A stretch of 64,000 nt of DNA from CAJMNU01 sp905214855 (GCA_937890595.1 CALADM010000013.1:70667-134666), one strand, 5' to 3'; shown: positions 18,209 through 27,095, counted from the stretch's first letter. The notes: generated from the sequence alone by a model not told the origin. Numbers and translations: made by a program.

Positions 18209-19485
18209 CGTTTTCCCCTTCTTTCTTTCCAAAAGAAATACACTGCATTGCCGGCAAAACCAAGCATCAAAGCGCCCATCAAACACATATAAGATGTCGC
18301 TCCTCCCAAAATACCTGCCTTTCTGACAAAAACAGGAGAGATCAAAACTGCCAGCACAGCAACTGCCACATAGTTTCCAAAAATATATCTTTGCTTTTTC
18401 ATAATAACCAAAGCATAATAAAACAGATTCATAAATGCATTCAAAGCTCCACCCAAAATGATCAATATCAGCGGAAATCTACATTCTTCCAATGCATATC
18501 GAATATTAGAATACAAAAATTCAAGAACTGGAATTCCAAGAAGCCATGCTCCCCCAACAGCCAAAACAGTCAATCCTGAAATGACCATTGCCTGTTTTCC
18601 GATCAACTTTAAAAAATAGTTGTCATCTCCGTCATCCCATGCCATAGACATTCTGGTAAGATATGGTCGTATTACAAATCCTGCCACCAAATTGATAACA
18701 CTTGTTGGCATAAAGATAGCACCATATACTGCCATATCTTTATCCATCATAATATCTTCTATCGCATACTTCGCTGCAGAAAAAATATAGAAATCCAAAA
18801 CAACAGAAAAAAACAGCAGTGTATTATCCCGCAATAAACTCCATTGGCGACTCCATTTGGATTTCCAATCAACATTTGACAATACTCGGATCACAGCTGC
18901 ATCAAATACTACAATCCCTACAATCTGGGCTGTCACTGCAACAACACTTGCATTCACCAGATCCCGTGTTACCCAAAGCGTACCTAAAAACGCTGTGACA
19001 GACAGAAGTGTTCGAAATGCATTTGACTTTCCTGTCAAATATAATCTGCCGCTTCTTTGAAATTCTGCCTCATACGTATCAGCTAACGCATCCAAAACTT
19101 TATAACAAACCATCAAAAACACGACCAATGCTTTTTCTCTTGTATATCCCTGAACTCCTACATATATCAGACCAAACAAAAGAGCTGATCCACAGGTCAG
19201 GAAACGTAACCTTAAATAGTCTCCAAAAGAATACTTATAGCTCATATCTGTGATCTGAAATGGTCTTATTCCAAAATATGCAACCATAAACATATGCTGT
19301 CCAAATGTGCTGAAAGCAAACGTAAACACTCCGCCCTGCTCTTCCCCAACTATCTGTATGACTGCAATACTCAAAATCATAGATGCAAAGGCATAAAGAA
19401 AACTTCCAATGATATTCCAGATAATATTCCGTTTTTCTATGTTAGTATCTTCACTGCCGATCATCCTGCGTGAAAACTCACCCAT
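18205..19485 (-). CDS. Oligosaccharide flippase (Wzx/MOP superfamily)
   Basis: Polytopic membrane protein of 426 residues with about 12-14 helices, beginning with IIWNIIGSFLYAFASMILSI and LGTLWVTRDLVN in the middle. It belongs to the MATE-like MOP superfamily, whose members flip lipid-linked sugar units across the membrane. Its presence beside glycosyltransferases supports a Wzx-type route. The stop overlaps the GTG start of the next glycosyltransferase by four bases. The hydrophobic profile and context are clear, but sequence conservation in this family is weak. Confidence 0.88.
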   Translation of the reverse strand: MGEFSRRMIGSEDTNIEKRNIIWNIIGSFLYAFASMILSIAVIQIVGEEQGGVFTFAFSTFGQHMFMVAYFGIRPFQITDMSYKYSFGDYLRLRFLTCGSALLFGLIYVGVQGYTREKALVVFLMVCYKVLDALADTYEAEFQRSGRLYLTGKSNAFRTLLSVTAFLGTLWVTRDLVNASVVAVTAQIVGIVVFDAAVIRVLSNVDWKSKWSRQWSLLRDNTLLFFSVVLDFYIFSAAKYAIEDIMMDKDMAVYGAIFMPTSVINLVAGFVIRPYLTRMSMAWDDGDDNYFLKLIGKQAMVISGLTVLAVGGAWLLGIPVLEFLYSNIRYALEECRFPLILIILGGALNAFMNLFYYALVIMKKQRYIFGNYVAVAVLAVLISPVFVRKAGILGGATSYMCLMGALMLGFAGNAVYFFWKERRGKR

Positions 19486-19512
19486 TTTTTCTACTCTCCA
19501 TCTTTTGCATCA

Positions 19513-20280
19513 CTACTTTTTACTCACACGAAGGCTAAAGTTCGCCTCATAACCTCTAAAATTTAAGATTCTGTCATAGTCTTCGATATAATCCACTTCT
19601 GCCCAAAACATCCCATCAATTTCTTGTACATAAACAGGCTGTTTTCCTACCATTCCATAGATGATATTCTCCCACCATACCGAATGATCCTGTATCTTGA
19701 TCCTTCTATTTAGCTCTTCCACAAACCATGGCATAAACTTGCCTGAGAAACTGCCAACTCCAATATATTCTCCACTTGTCTCTTCTTCTGGAAGTTCCTT
19801 TCCGAACTGTTTGAGGATACCATTCTCATATTGAAACTTATAATCTGCCTCTTTTGTCCGACTTCCATCCGCAAACATGACAGGAAATGTATTTTTTAAC
19901 ATTTGTGGACTCTGTCGGTATCCCAAAATAAAATCAACCAACTTCTCTTCCAAATAGACATCGCCATTCATGATCACAGTATCCTCTTCTCCCTGTAGGA
20001 ATTCCTGAGCAAACCATGCTGATGCAATGCTATTGGTCACATCAAAAAACGGATTATAATAGTAAGAAACATTCTGATAAGGACGAAGCACTTCCTTGAT
20101 CACTTCTGCACGATACCCCAAAACCAGTGCGATCTTTGAAATTCCTTTCTTTTGCAATGTTTCTATTGTATGTTGGATTAATTTTTTATCTCCTCCAATG
20201 TCCACTGTACATTTAGGATTTCCTGACAAATAACGGCTGATACGAGTTCCCCGACCTGCAGCCAATATCAATACTCTCAT
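19513..20280 (-). CDS. Nucleotidyltransferase, LicC/PntC-like cytidylyltransferase
   Basis: Activates a small phosphorylated head group with CTP or a similar nucleotide. The signature LILAAGRGTRISRYL starts the Rossmann-like fold. It is followed by NPKCTVDIGG, the DVTNSIASAW segment and IMNGDVYLEE, a pattern seen in phosphocholine and 2-aminoethylphosphonate cytidylyltransferases rather than in sugar nucleotidyltransferases. The ATG overlaps the stop of the aminotransferase by four bases (ATGA). With the aminotransferase and LicD it forms a coupled trio. I cannot decide between aminoethylphosphonate, phosphocholine or a related group. Confidence 0.82.
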   Translation of the reverse strand: MRVLILAAGRGTRISRYLSGNPKCTVDIGGDKKLIQHTIETLQKKGISKIALVLGYRAEVIKEVLRPYQNVSYYYNPFFDVTNSIASAWFAQEFLQGEEDTVIMNGDVYLEEKLVDFILGYRQSPQMLKNTFPVMFADGSRTKEADYKFQYENGILKQFGKELPEEETSGEYIGVGSFSGKFMPWFVEELNRRIKIQDHSVWWENIIYGMVGKQPVYVQEIDGMFWAEVDYIEDYDRILNFRGYEANFSLRVSKK

Positions 20281-21359
20281 ACTTTTCCCTTTCTTACTAT
20301 ATCCTTTAAGGCTTCTGTCAATCTGGTATTCTCCTGTTCTGTAAGATTTCCGATATGTCCTACCCGAAAAATCTTATTTTTTAAATCTCCTCCATTTGGA
20401 CAAACCCAGATCTGATACTCTTCTTTCAATCTCATACATATGTCATATGCATTTAGTGCCTCTGGCTGCAATGGAGTCAATGTATTGGAAAGAGACTCTG
20501 AGACAATGTGAAACGGAAGACCTTGGATTTTTTCTCTAAAATCTCTTGCTATAGAATGCACTCTTTCAATCTGTGCATTCACCCCCATCTCTTCTATCTC
20601 ACACAATCTGTTATGGATCTGCAAGAGTGTCCCTACTGCTGGTGTAAAAGGAGTCTGCCCTCTTTCTCCATCTTCTAAAGCCCTTTTCAAATTCAAATAC
20701 ATTCCTTTTGCATGACTGTTCTTTGCCCGTACAAGTGCCTCCTCAGACAACACCAGAAATGAGATACCTGGTGGGCAGGCAAGCGCTTTCTGAGAAGCTG
20801 CAATCATGACCTGTACTCCCAGTTTTTCCATAGAAAAAGGATCAGCAAGAAATGAACTGATTGCATCTACAACCAAAAAAATATGATTTCTCTTACAAAA
20901 ATCAGCGATCAAGTCCATGTCATAAAGAACACCCGTAGAGGTCTCATGTGCATTCACTAAAAATCCAGTATATCCCTGATCTTCAAACGGATCCAGCATC
21001 TCTTTTGTAATATTCTTCCCAACAGGCACATGAAGCTGTACAAATGGAATCTCATAAATCTCACAGAGTTCCACAAACCGCTGACCAAAACTTCCCCCAT
21101 TGACCACCAGTACTCTGTCTTTTGCAGAAAACATATTCATCACAGCAGCCTCCATCGCTGCTGTCCCTGAACCAGTCAAGAAGACTGCCCGTGCAGTCTG
21201 CCCTGCATCTGACAGTTTCTTTATCATCCTTTCATTCTCCCGCATAATCTCTGAGAATTCGGATGTTCTAAAATATGGGATCTCTTCTGCCCCGATCCTG
21301 CGGATCTCTTCTTCCATCTGTACCGGTCCTACCGTAAAATTAATCAGATGTTTTTTCAT
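20277..21359 (-). CDS. Class V aminotransferase, 2-aminoethylphosphonate transaminase-like
   Basis: PLP enzyme of the alanine-glyoxylate/aminoethylphosphonate group. It has FTVGPVQMEEEI at the N-terminus, LTGSGTAAMEAAV for phosphate binding, VVDAISSFLADP and the Schiff-base lysine in AASQKALACPPG (about residue 191 from the chosen start). I take the ATG at 21359, with GAGG six bases upstream, rather than a TTG four codons earlier. It overlaps licD by 20 bases and the cytidylyltransferase by four. The reverse reaction would make aminoethylphosphonate from phosphonoacetaldehyde, but no PEP mutase or decarboxylase gene is in the window. Confidence 0.82.
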   Translation of the reverse strand: MKKHLINFTVGPVQMEEEIRRIGAEEIPYFRTSEFSEIMRENERMIKKLSDAGQTARAVFLTGSGTAAMEAAVMNMFSAKDRVLVVNGGSFGQRFVELCEIYEIPFVQLHVPVGKNITKEMLDPFEDQGYTGFLVNAHETSTGVLYDMDLIADFCKRNHIFLVVDAISSFLADPFSMEKLGVQVMIAASQKALACPPGISFLVLSEEALVRAKNSHAKGMYLNLKRALEDGERGQTPFTPAVGTLLQIHNRLCEIEEMGVNAQIERVHSIARDFREKIQGLPFHIVSESLSNTLTPLQPEALNAYDICMRLKEEYQIWVCPNGGDLKNKIFRVGHIGNLTEQENTRLTEALKDIVRKGKV

Positions 21360-22206
21360 CTTCTCCCTCAAATTTTAATCTATACGGAAAATGAGTTTTT
21401 CTATTTTCCACATCTGGCAATGTCATATAATCTCCATATTGATTCGTCAGATTTTCTTCCAGATTCTGAACAAAATTCAGCCATGTGTCCTCAAACTGCA
21501 GCTTTCTGAGCGGATACATTTTAGTTTTATCGATCACATTCCAAAATGGGTTTGTATCCGGCAAAAATGCCATTCTTCTTGTCTTCTTTCCCTCATATCG
21601 CCGACAGACACTCTCACAATGTGCCCTAAATAACGCTGGTCTGATATGCAGTGCTTTCAAAGTATGATGTACCACACCACAGATTGCCCAGATCACCTGT
21701 GCTTTCCAGCCTTTTTGAAACAGATATGGTTTTGGGACACAGGAAAGCACCAGCATTTTGCTCCAAAACCATGCTTCCCATGCCTGTCTTTTATATGCCT
21801 TTTCATCATCTGCAACATTATCCAGTACATACAGATCCAAAAAAATCCCAAATGGACAGTTCAGATCCTTTAATGGACGTTCCTGAAATACAGTATCACA
21901 CTTACAAAAACGTGTCGTCATCAGTGGATACTGTTCATTTGTCTTATTATTAAGAATATAATACTTATCCTTCCACTCACAGCGTATGATCCGTATAAAC
22001 TTTTCAAAATCTTTTCTTGGCATCGCCAGATCAATATCATCATCCCAAGGGATAAATCCTCCATGGCGTATTGCTCCGATACCAGTTCCAGCAATTCCGA
22101 AATATTCTAATTTATGTGTATCACAAATTTTTATAAAATCTTTCAACATAGACAGTTCTTCTCTATGCAGCCGTTCCAATACTTCTTCCTCATAAAATTC
22201 AGGCAT
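21340..22206 (-). CDS. LicD-family phosphotransferase
   Basis: Transfers a phospho-headgroup from a CDP carrier to a glycan. The LicD signature is complete: GIAGTGIGAIRHGGFIPWDD followed by DIDLAMPRKDF, with the aspartates forming a metal site of the nucleotidyltransferase fold. I use the ATG at 22206 (AAGGG about eight bases upstream); an ATG 11 codons earlier lacks a site. The 3' end overlaps the aminotransferase. LicD proteins are known for attaching phosphocholine to teichoic acids; in this trio it probably attaches the group made by the next two genes. Confidence 0.93.
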   Translation of the reverse strand: MPEFYEEEVLERLHREELSMLKDFIKICDTHKLEYFGIAGTGIGAIRHGGFIPWDDDIDLAMPRKDFEKFIRIIRCEWKDKYYILNNKTNEQYPLMTTRFCKCDTVFQERPLKDLNCPFGIFLDLYVLDNVADDEKAYKRQAWEAWFWSKMLVLSCVPKPYLFQKGWKAQVIWAICGVVHHTLKALHIRPALFRAHCESVCRRYEGKKTRRMAFLPDTNPFWNVIDKTKMYPLRKLQFEDTWLNFVQNLEENLTNQYGDYMTLPDVENRKTHFPYRLKFEGEDEKTSD

Positions 22207-22303
22207 CTCTATTCCCTTTTCACTTTCTTTACTTTGCATTTTTCTGTTACTTGTGAAATACCATGTTATAGTCTGGGTATTTTTATCTGGTCATAGTTCG
22301 TTT

Positions 22304-22381
22304 ATCATTCTTTATGTCATTCTTTTTCAACTTAATCTTTAATTATTCTTTATGGTCATTCTTTATAATTATTCTTTATAG
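22304..22381. repeat. Short AT-rich degenerate tandem repeat
   Basis: About six diverged copies of a 12-13 base unit close to TCATTCTTTATG fill most of the 160-base gap between glf and licD. No promoter or terminator was recognised inside it. Confidence 0.6.
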
Positions 22382-22399
22382 CCATTTCTTTGGATTCTA

Positions 22400-23503
22400 T
22401 TACATGATCTCTCTGACTGCCTTCAAAGCAGATGCGATCACCTTATCCATGTCATAATATTTATATTCTGCCAAACGTCCTCCAAAAATAACCTTCTTTT
22501 CTTCCATTTTAGCAAGATCAGCATATTTTTGGTATAAAACCTGATTTTTCTCATCATTGACAGGATAATAGGGTTCCATCCCCTCTTCCCATACTGCAGG
22601 ATATTCTCTAGTGATCACTGTTTTAGGCTGTGTTCCAAATTCAAAATGTTTATGTTCAATGACCCTAGTATAGGGCACTTCTCGTTCTGTATAATTCACT
22701 ACAGCAACACCCTGATAATTCTCCACATCCAATACCTCTGTCTCAAAGCAAAGACTTCTATACTCCAACTTGCCAAAACAATATCCAAAATAGGCATCCA
22801 TCATCCCAGTATACACAACTATATCTGCCAGACTATCAAGATGTGCTTTTTCTTTCAGATAATCTGTATTCAGACGGACTTCACATCCCTCAAATAATTT
22901 ATCGATCAGAAGATTATAACCTCCGATCGGAATGCCCTGATATAAGTCATTAAAATAATTATTGTCATATGTAAAACGGACAGGAAGCCGTTTGATAATA
23001 AAACTTGGCAGCTCTTTACAATCCCTTCCCCACTGTTTTTCTGTATAACCTTTCACTAGTTTTTCATAGATATCCGTTCCCACCAGACTGATCGCCTGTT
23101 CCTCCAAATTGCGAGGTTCTCCTTTAATAATAGATCGCTGTTTATCAATGATCTCTTTTGCCTCGTCAGGGGTGGAGATTCCCCACATTTTACTGAATGT
23201 ATTCATATTAAAAGGCATATTATACATCTGCCCTTTAAAGTTTGCCACTGGACTGTTTGTATAACGATTAAACTCTACCAATTTATTGACATAATTCCAC
23301 ACTTCTTTATCACTGGTATGAAAAATATGTGCTCCATATTTATGAACATGAATTCCCTCCATGTCTTCACAGTAGATATTTCCTCCCAAATGATCTCTTT
23401 TCTCTACAACCAGACATGTTTTTCCCCGCATAACAGCTTCATGTGCGATCACACCAGAAAACAGCCCTGCTCCCACTAGGAGATAATCGTACTTTTTTTC
23501 CAT
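22400..23503 (-). CDS. glf: UDP-galactopyranose mutase
   Basis: FAD enzyme that converts UDP-galactopyranose to UDP-galactofuranose for surface glycans. It has the dinucleotide motif LLVGAGLFSGVIAHEA, the conserved HKYGAHIFHTS, VKGYTEKQWG and a C-terminal GGRLAEYKYYDMDKVI. Length 367 is typical. It is the first gene of the polysaccharide operon, 37 bases below a near-consensus promoter. It implies galactofuranose in the product. The 160-base spacer to licD is unusually long for this otherwise tight operon. Confidence 0.97.
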   Translation of the reverse strand: MEKKYDYLLVGAGLFSGVIAHEAVMRGKTCLVVEKRDHLGGNIYCEDMEGIHVHKYGAHIFHTSDKEVWNYVNKLVEFNRYTNSPVANFKGQMYNMPFNMNTFSKMWGISTPDEAKEIIDKQRSIIKGEPRNLEEQAISLVGTDIYEKLVKGYTEKQWGRDCKELPSFIIKRLPVRFTYDNNYFNDLYQGIPIGGYNLLIDKLFEGCEVRLNTDYLKEKAHLDSLADIVVYTGMMDAYFGYCFGKLEYRSLCFETEVLDVENYQGVAVVNYTEREVPYTRVIEHKHFEFGTQPKTVITREYPAVWEEGMEPYYPVNDEKNQVLYQKYADLAKMEEKKVIFGGRLAEYKYYDMDKVIASALKAVREIM

Positions 23504-23539
23504 TCTTTTCTATCCTTTCCGCATACCATAATTACTGTC

Positions 23540-23569
23540 ATTATACTCTGCTTTCTATATGCTTGTCAA
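23540..23569 (-). promoter_or_regulatory. Strong sigma-70-type promoter for the polysaccharide operon
   Basis: TTGACA (23564-23569) and TATAAT (23540-23545), both perfect consensus, separated by 18 bases, directly before glf. Confidence 0.8.
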
Positions 23570-23602
23570 ACATACCAGTCATCCTCAAAAACTCTTTTTC
23601 CT

Positions 23603-23644
23603 CAAAAAAAACATTCCAAAACAGTGCAAAACTGCTTTGGAATG
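23603..23644 (-). terminator. Intrinsic terminator of the MFS gene
   Basis: Hairpin with arms CATTCCAAA/TTTGGAATG plus inner CAGT/ACTG (23612-23644), followed on the minus strand by a seven- to eight-base U-run. Confidence 0.85.
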
Positions 23645-23678
23645 CTAATATGTACTATTATATCCTTAAAAGGATCAT

Positions 23679-24971
23679 TTACTTATCAGATTCTTGTGAA
23701 AGGCTGCGAATTTCTTTGCGATGATAAGAAACAAAACTGAATAATCCTCCCATCATCCCTGTACCTAAAAACATCACTGCCATTCCACTTCCTTTTCCAC
23801 TTCCAACTGCCAAATGCAGAATTTGTGCCATAAGGTGTTCTGACATCATGAATGGTTCAAAAACATATTCAGCAAGGAAACCTCCCAACAAAATCCCAAT
23901 TGGGATTGATGCAAATTGTAATGCATTTTTGACAGCAAAAATCCTTCCCTGAATATTTTTCGGAACTTGCTGATATAAAATAACGGATTGTCCGGCATTG
24001 ATAAATGGAATAGGCACACTGGCAAAAAATCCTGCAAGTGACCAAAAGATCACATTTCTTCCCAATCCCATTGTAATATCGCCAAGAACAAAAGAAAACA
24101 TCGCTGAAAAATAAATCATCTTTCTGCAATCTACTTTGATTTTTCCTGTTGAGACAATAACTCCCCCTATAATGCCTCCAATTCCCATCATAGTATTGAC
24201 CATTCCAAGGGCAACTGTATCGTTACCACTTCTTGCTAAGATCATAGGAGATAAAATATTCTCATATGTGAGTCTCGAAAAGAAATTCAGTACAGTCATA
24301 GTAAGAATGATCGTAAAAATTGCAGTATGTCCTTTTAAATACTGAAATCCCTCCGCACATCCTGCAAATGCAGACTTTCTTTTCGTTTTTTCTATTTTTT
24401 CTTCAGGAATCTTCAAAACAAATAATAGTACGAAAAATGCACATATAAAACTGATCAAATCGATTGCCAAAATACATGACAAACCTGCAAAAGCATATAA
24501 AGATGCTGCAAGGACTGGTGATAACATGGATACCAGATTATTAGAAAATGAATTCATCCCACTGACTTGTGCCAGTTTCTCTTTTGGAACGATCTTTCCA
24601 ATCGCCACTGAAAAAGCAGGTCCCTGAAATGCATTCATACATCCTATGACAAAATTGATCAGATAAATATGCCATATCATAAGCATATTTCCAGCTCCAA
24701 GCAAAAACACAATTGCGGAACAAATTGCTGCAATGCTGTCAGAAGCCAGCATAATTTTCTTCTTGTTATGACAATCCACAAATGTCCCAGCAAATAAACT
24801 TACGATGACATACGGGACATAGTTGAAAAATGACATTAAAGATACTGTCATGGCAGAGCCTTTTTGCTCATACATCCACAGTACCAATGCAAAGCTAGTC
24901 ATGGCACTTCCCAATTGGGAAAGTGCCTGACTCAGCCAAAATATAAGATATCTTTTAAAATTGTGGTTCAT
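23679..24971 (-). CDS. MFS efflux transporter (MefA-like DHA3 group)
   Basis: Proton-driven drug or small-molecule exporter with 12 predicted helices, 430 residues. The start YLIFWLSQALSQLGSAMTSF, the loop FVDCHNKKKIM between helices 2 and 3, and VPKEKLAQVSGMNSFSNNL place it with the macrolide-efflux-like MFS group. The substrate cannot be assigned. GGGAGG lies seven bases before the ATG. Upstream, between leuA and this gene, lie a 21-codon ORF and a perfect 11-bp inverted repeat (see those entries), suggesting inducible leader control. A strong terminator follows. Confidence 0.9.
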   Translation of the reverse strand: MNHNFKRYLIFWLSQALSQLGSAMTSFALVLWMYEQKGSAMTVSLMSFFNYVPYVIVSLFAGTFVDCHNKKKIMLASDSIAAICSAIVFLLGAGNMLMIWHIYLINFVIGCMNAFQGPAFSVAIGKIVPKEKLAQVSGMNSFSNNLVSMLSPVLAASLYAFAGLSCILAIDLISFICAFFVLLFVLKIPEEKIEKTKRKSAFAGCAEGFQYLKGHTAIFTIILTMTVLNFFSRLTYENILSPMILARSGNDTVALGMVNTMMGIGGIIGGVIVSTGKIKVDCRKMIYFSAMFSFVLGDITMGLGRNVIFWSLAGFFASVPIPFINAGQSVILYQQVPKNIQGRIFAVKNALQFASIPIGILLGGFLAEYVFEPFMMSEHLMAQILHLAVGSGKGSGMAVMFLGTGMMGGLFSFVSYHRKEIRSLSQESDK

Positions 24972-25052
24972 TGAATTTCCTCCCTATGGTTTGGTTTTCG
25001 TTTTATTTTCCTTCCATAAGTACAAAATCCAACGTGGATGACTTTTCTTTAT

Positions 25053-25093
25053 CTCTGTACAAGTGTCATCCCAACATCAGATCTTGTACAGAG
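25053..25093 (-). promoter_or_regulatory. Perfect 11-bp inverted repeat in the MFS leader (attenuator or operator)
   Basis: CTCTGTACAAG (minus strand, 25083-25093) pairs with CTTGTACAGAG (25053-25063) across a 19-base loop. The 5' arm lies inside a 21-codon leader ORF whose stop is in the loop. An alternative pairing GTGTCAT with ATGACAC would compete. No long U-run follows, so a repressor operator is the alternative reading. Confidence 0.6.
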
Positions 25094-25131
25094 TAATACA
25101 TCCAATTTAACCACTCTATGACACACGTCAT
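25066..25131 (-). CDS. Possible 21-residue leader peptide upstream of the MFS gene
   Basis: Short ORF, MTCVIEWLNWMYYSVQDLMLG in full as read, on the minus strand between leuA and the MFS pump. AGGAG lies three bases before the ATG, a short but usable spacing. The coding sequence overlaps the 5' arm of the perfect hairpin at 25053-25093, and the stop falls in its loop. This is the layout of antibiotic-induced ribosome-stalling leaders found before macrolide-resistance genes. That function is inference; the ORF could be chance, since nothing about its codons proves translation. Confidence 0.4.
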   Translation of the reverse strand: MTCVIEWLNWMYYSVQDLMLG

Positions 25132-25170
25132 CTTCTCCTATACTTCCTCTTTCACACTCAAATACAATTT

Positions 25171-26838
25171 TTAATAGAATAACCTGTTTACTGCACTGAA
25201 AATTCCACGGATAGAAGCTCTTGTGATATTGGAACTGATACCAACACCATATGTTGTTCTTCCATCATTTTTATCCATCAGATGAATATAAGATGCTGCC
25301 TGCGCACCGGAACCTGCTGTCATAGCATGTTCATTGTAGTCCATAACCTTAATCTCAATGCCAAGTACATCTTCCAAACCTCTCTGTACCGCATCAATAG
25401 GTCCATTTCCAACACCCTCAAATACTTTTTCCATACCATGATCTGTATATGTCACAGTAGCCACTGTTGCATAAGTTCCATCCTCACACTCACGGTCTGT
25501 AATCTGACATTTTCTAAAGTGAAGAGGTTCTTTTCTTTCCAGATATTCTGCTTTAAACTGTTCCATAATCTGTTCTGGAGCAACTTCTCCCTGTTTTTCA
25601 GCAATTTTTTGGATAATATCGGCAAACTCTTTGTGCATACCCTTTGGCAGCTTAAATCCATAGAAGGTATCCATAACAAAGGCTACACCACCCTTACCGG
25701 ACTGGCTGTTAATACGGACAATCGGCTCATACTGTCTTCCCACATCTGACGGATCAATCGGAAGATATGGTACTTCCCAATATTCGCTCTTTCTCTCATG
25801 CATTGCCTGCATTCCTTTATTGATTGCATCCTGATGAGAACCAGAAAAAGCAGTAAACACCAATTTACCAGCATATGGATGTCTTGGATGAATATCCATC
25901 TTACAGCATCTTTCATATATCTCAATAATCTCATTGATATTTTCCAAATTCAGTTCTGGATTGATTCCTTGTGAGAACATATTATAAGCGACTGTCAAAA
26001 TATCTACATTTCCTGTGCGCTCTCCATTTCCAAATAATGTTCCCTCTACACGATCTGCTCCAGCCAAAAGAGCCTGTTCTGTTGCTGCAATTCCTGTTCC
26101 ACGATCATTATGCGGATGAATACTTAAAATAATGCTGTCACGATCTTTAAAATGTTTATTCATCCATTCGATCTGATCTGCGTATACATTTGGAGTTGTC
26201 ATCTCTACCGTTGCCGGAAGATTGATGATCATTTTATGGTCTGGAGTAGCTCCCCATGTCTCCTGAACTGCTGTGCATATCTCTAATGCATACTCTAACT
26301 CTGTTCCTGTAAAACTCTCTGGGGAATATTCCAAAATGATCTCTCCTGAGAAGTCCTTGACCATCTCTTTGACCATCTTAGTTCCCTCTACAGCAATCTC
26401 TTTGATCTCTTCTTTATTTTTGTGGAACACAACGTCTCTTTGAAGAACAGAAGTTGAGTTATAAATATGTACCACAGCCTTTTTTACTCCCTGAAGAGCT
26501 TCAAATGTTCTTTTGATCAAATGTTCACGACACTGAACCAATACCTGAACAACCACATCATCTGGAATCAGTCTGCGTTCTACCAGCTGTCTGAGAAAAT
26601 CGTACTCAATCTGAGATGCTGCAGGAAATCCCACTTCAATCTCCTTAAAGCCCAATTTTATAAGAAGTTTGAACATCTCAATCTTCTCTTCCACTACCAT
26701 TGGTTCTACCAACGCCTGATTACCGTCTCTCAGATCCACGCTGCACCATGTTGGCGCTTTCTGGATCTCCTTATTTGGCCACTCACGTTCTGGATAATCT
26801 ACCACTGGTACTCTCTTATATCTTTTATAATTTAACAT
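25171..26838 (-). CDS. leuA: 2-isopropylmalate synthase
   Basis: First committed step of leucine synthesis: 2-ketoisovalerate plus acetyl-CoA to 2-isopropylmalate. The TIM-barrel catalytic domain has DLRDGNQALVEPM near residue 37 and metal-binding HPHNDRGTG. The C-terminal regulatory domain ends in YGVGISSNITRASIRGI. At 555 residues it is the long (LeuA2-type) form with the leucine-binding domain. GGGAGG precedes the ATG. The gene stands alone, without leuBCD, downstream of a promoter and a leader of about 220 bases. No clear terminator separates it from the MFS leader. Confidence 0.96.
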   Translation of the reverse strand: MLNYKRYKRVPVVDYPEREWPNKEIQKAPTWCSVDLRDGNQALVEPMVVEEKIEMFKLLIKLGFKEIEVGFPAASQIEYDFLRQLVERRLIPDDVVVQVLVQCREHLIKRTFEALQGVKKAVVHIYNSTSVLQRDVVFHKNKEEIKEIAVEGTKMVKEMVKDFSGEIILEYSPESFTGTELEYALEICTAVQETWGATPDHKMIINLPATVEMTTPNVYADQIEWMNKHFKDRDSIILSIHPHNDRGTGIAATEQALLAGADRVEGTLFGNGERTGNVDILTVAYNMFSQGINPELNLENINEIIEIYERCCKMDIHPRHPYAGKLVFTAFSGSHQDAINKGMQAMHERKSEYWEVPYLPIDPSDVGRQYEPIVRINSQSGKGGVAFVMDTFYGFKLPKGMHKEFADIIQKIAEKQGEVAPEQIMEQFKAEYLERKEPLHFRKCQITDRECEDGTYATVATVTYTDHGMEKVFEGVGNGPIDAVQRGLEDVLGIEIKVMDYNEHAMTAGSGAQAASYIHLMDKNDGRTTYGVGISSNITRASIRGIFSAVNRLFY

Positions 26839-26884
26839 ATTTTTTTCCTCCCATTTCGTTTATGTATCTGCCGTTTTTTGTCCT

Positions 26885-27052
26885 TTAGACCATCTGTATC
26901 ATCTTGTAATGATCTTTCTTCAAATTTGTCTTTATTTCATCTTCTTCGCCGCCAGCCAAGAACGGCAGTCGATCCAATGCATGAAAGCGATGGATCATAA
27001 ACAAAATCGGATTTACAAATCTAACCCCATCTTCATCATTCCTTTGACTCAT
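26885..27052 (-). CDS. Possible 55-residue small ORF in the leuA leader
   Basis: An open frame on the minus strand, MSQRNDEDGV to HYKMIQMV, fills most of the leuA leader. Its ATG lies only about 8 bases after the predicted transcription start, with no ribosome-binding site, so it would have to be translated leaderless. It has no leucine run and no T-box motif, so it is not a classical leucine leader peptide. The same DNA can form hairpins such as GATCCA/TGGATC, and may instead be a structured untranslated leader. Confidence 0.3.
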   Translation of the reverse strand: MSQRNDEDGVRFVNPILFMIHRFHALDRLPFLAGGEEDEIKTNLKKDHYKMIQMV

Positions 27053-27066
27053 AGATTTTGGAGTCT

Positions 27067-27095
27067 ATTTTACCACACCTTATTCTCAGCCGCAA
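27067..27095 (-). promoter_or_regulatory. Promoter for the leuA leader and leuA
   Basis: TTGCGG (27090-27095) and TAAAAT (27067-27072), 17 bases apart on the minus strand, downstream of the mscS terminator. Confidence 0.6.

Noticed and set aside
22304..22381. Short repeats considered as a CRISPR array
   Set aside because: Units are 12-13 bases, degenerate, without unique spacers, and no cas gene is present.
26839..27060. leuA leader considered as a T-box riboswitch
   Set aside because: The conserved T-box antiterminator sequence (TGGNACCGCG) and a terminator before leuA are absent.
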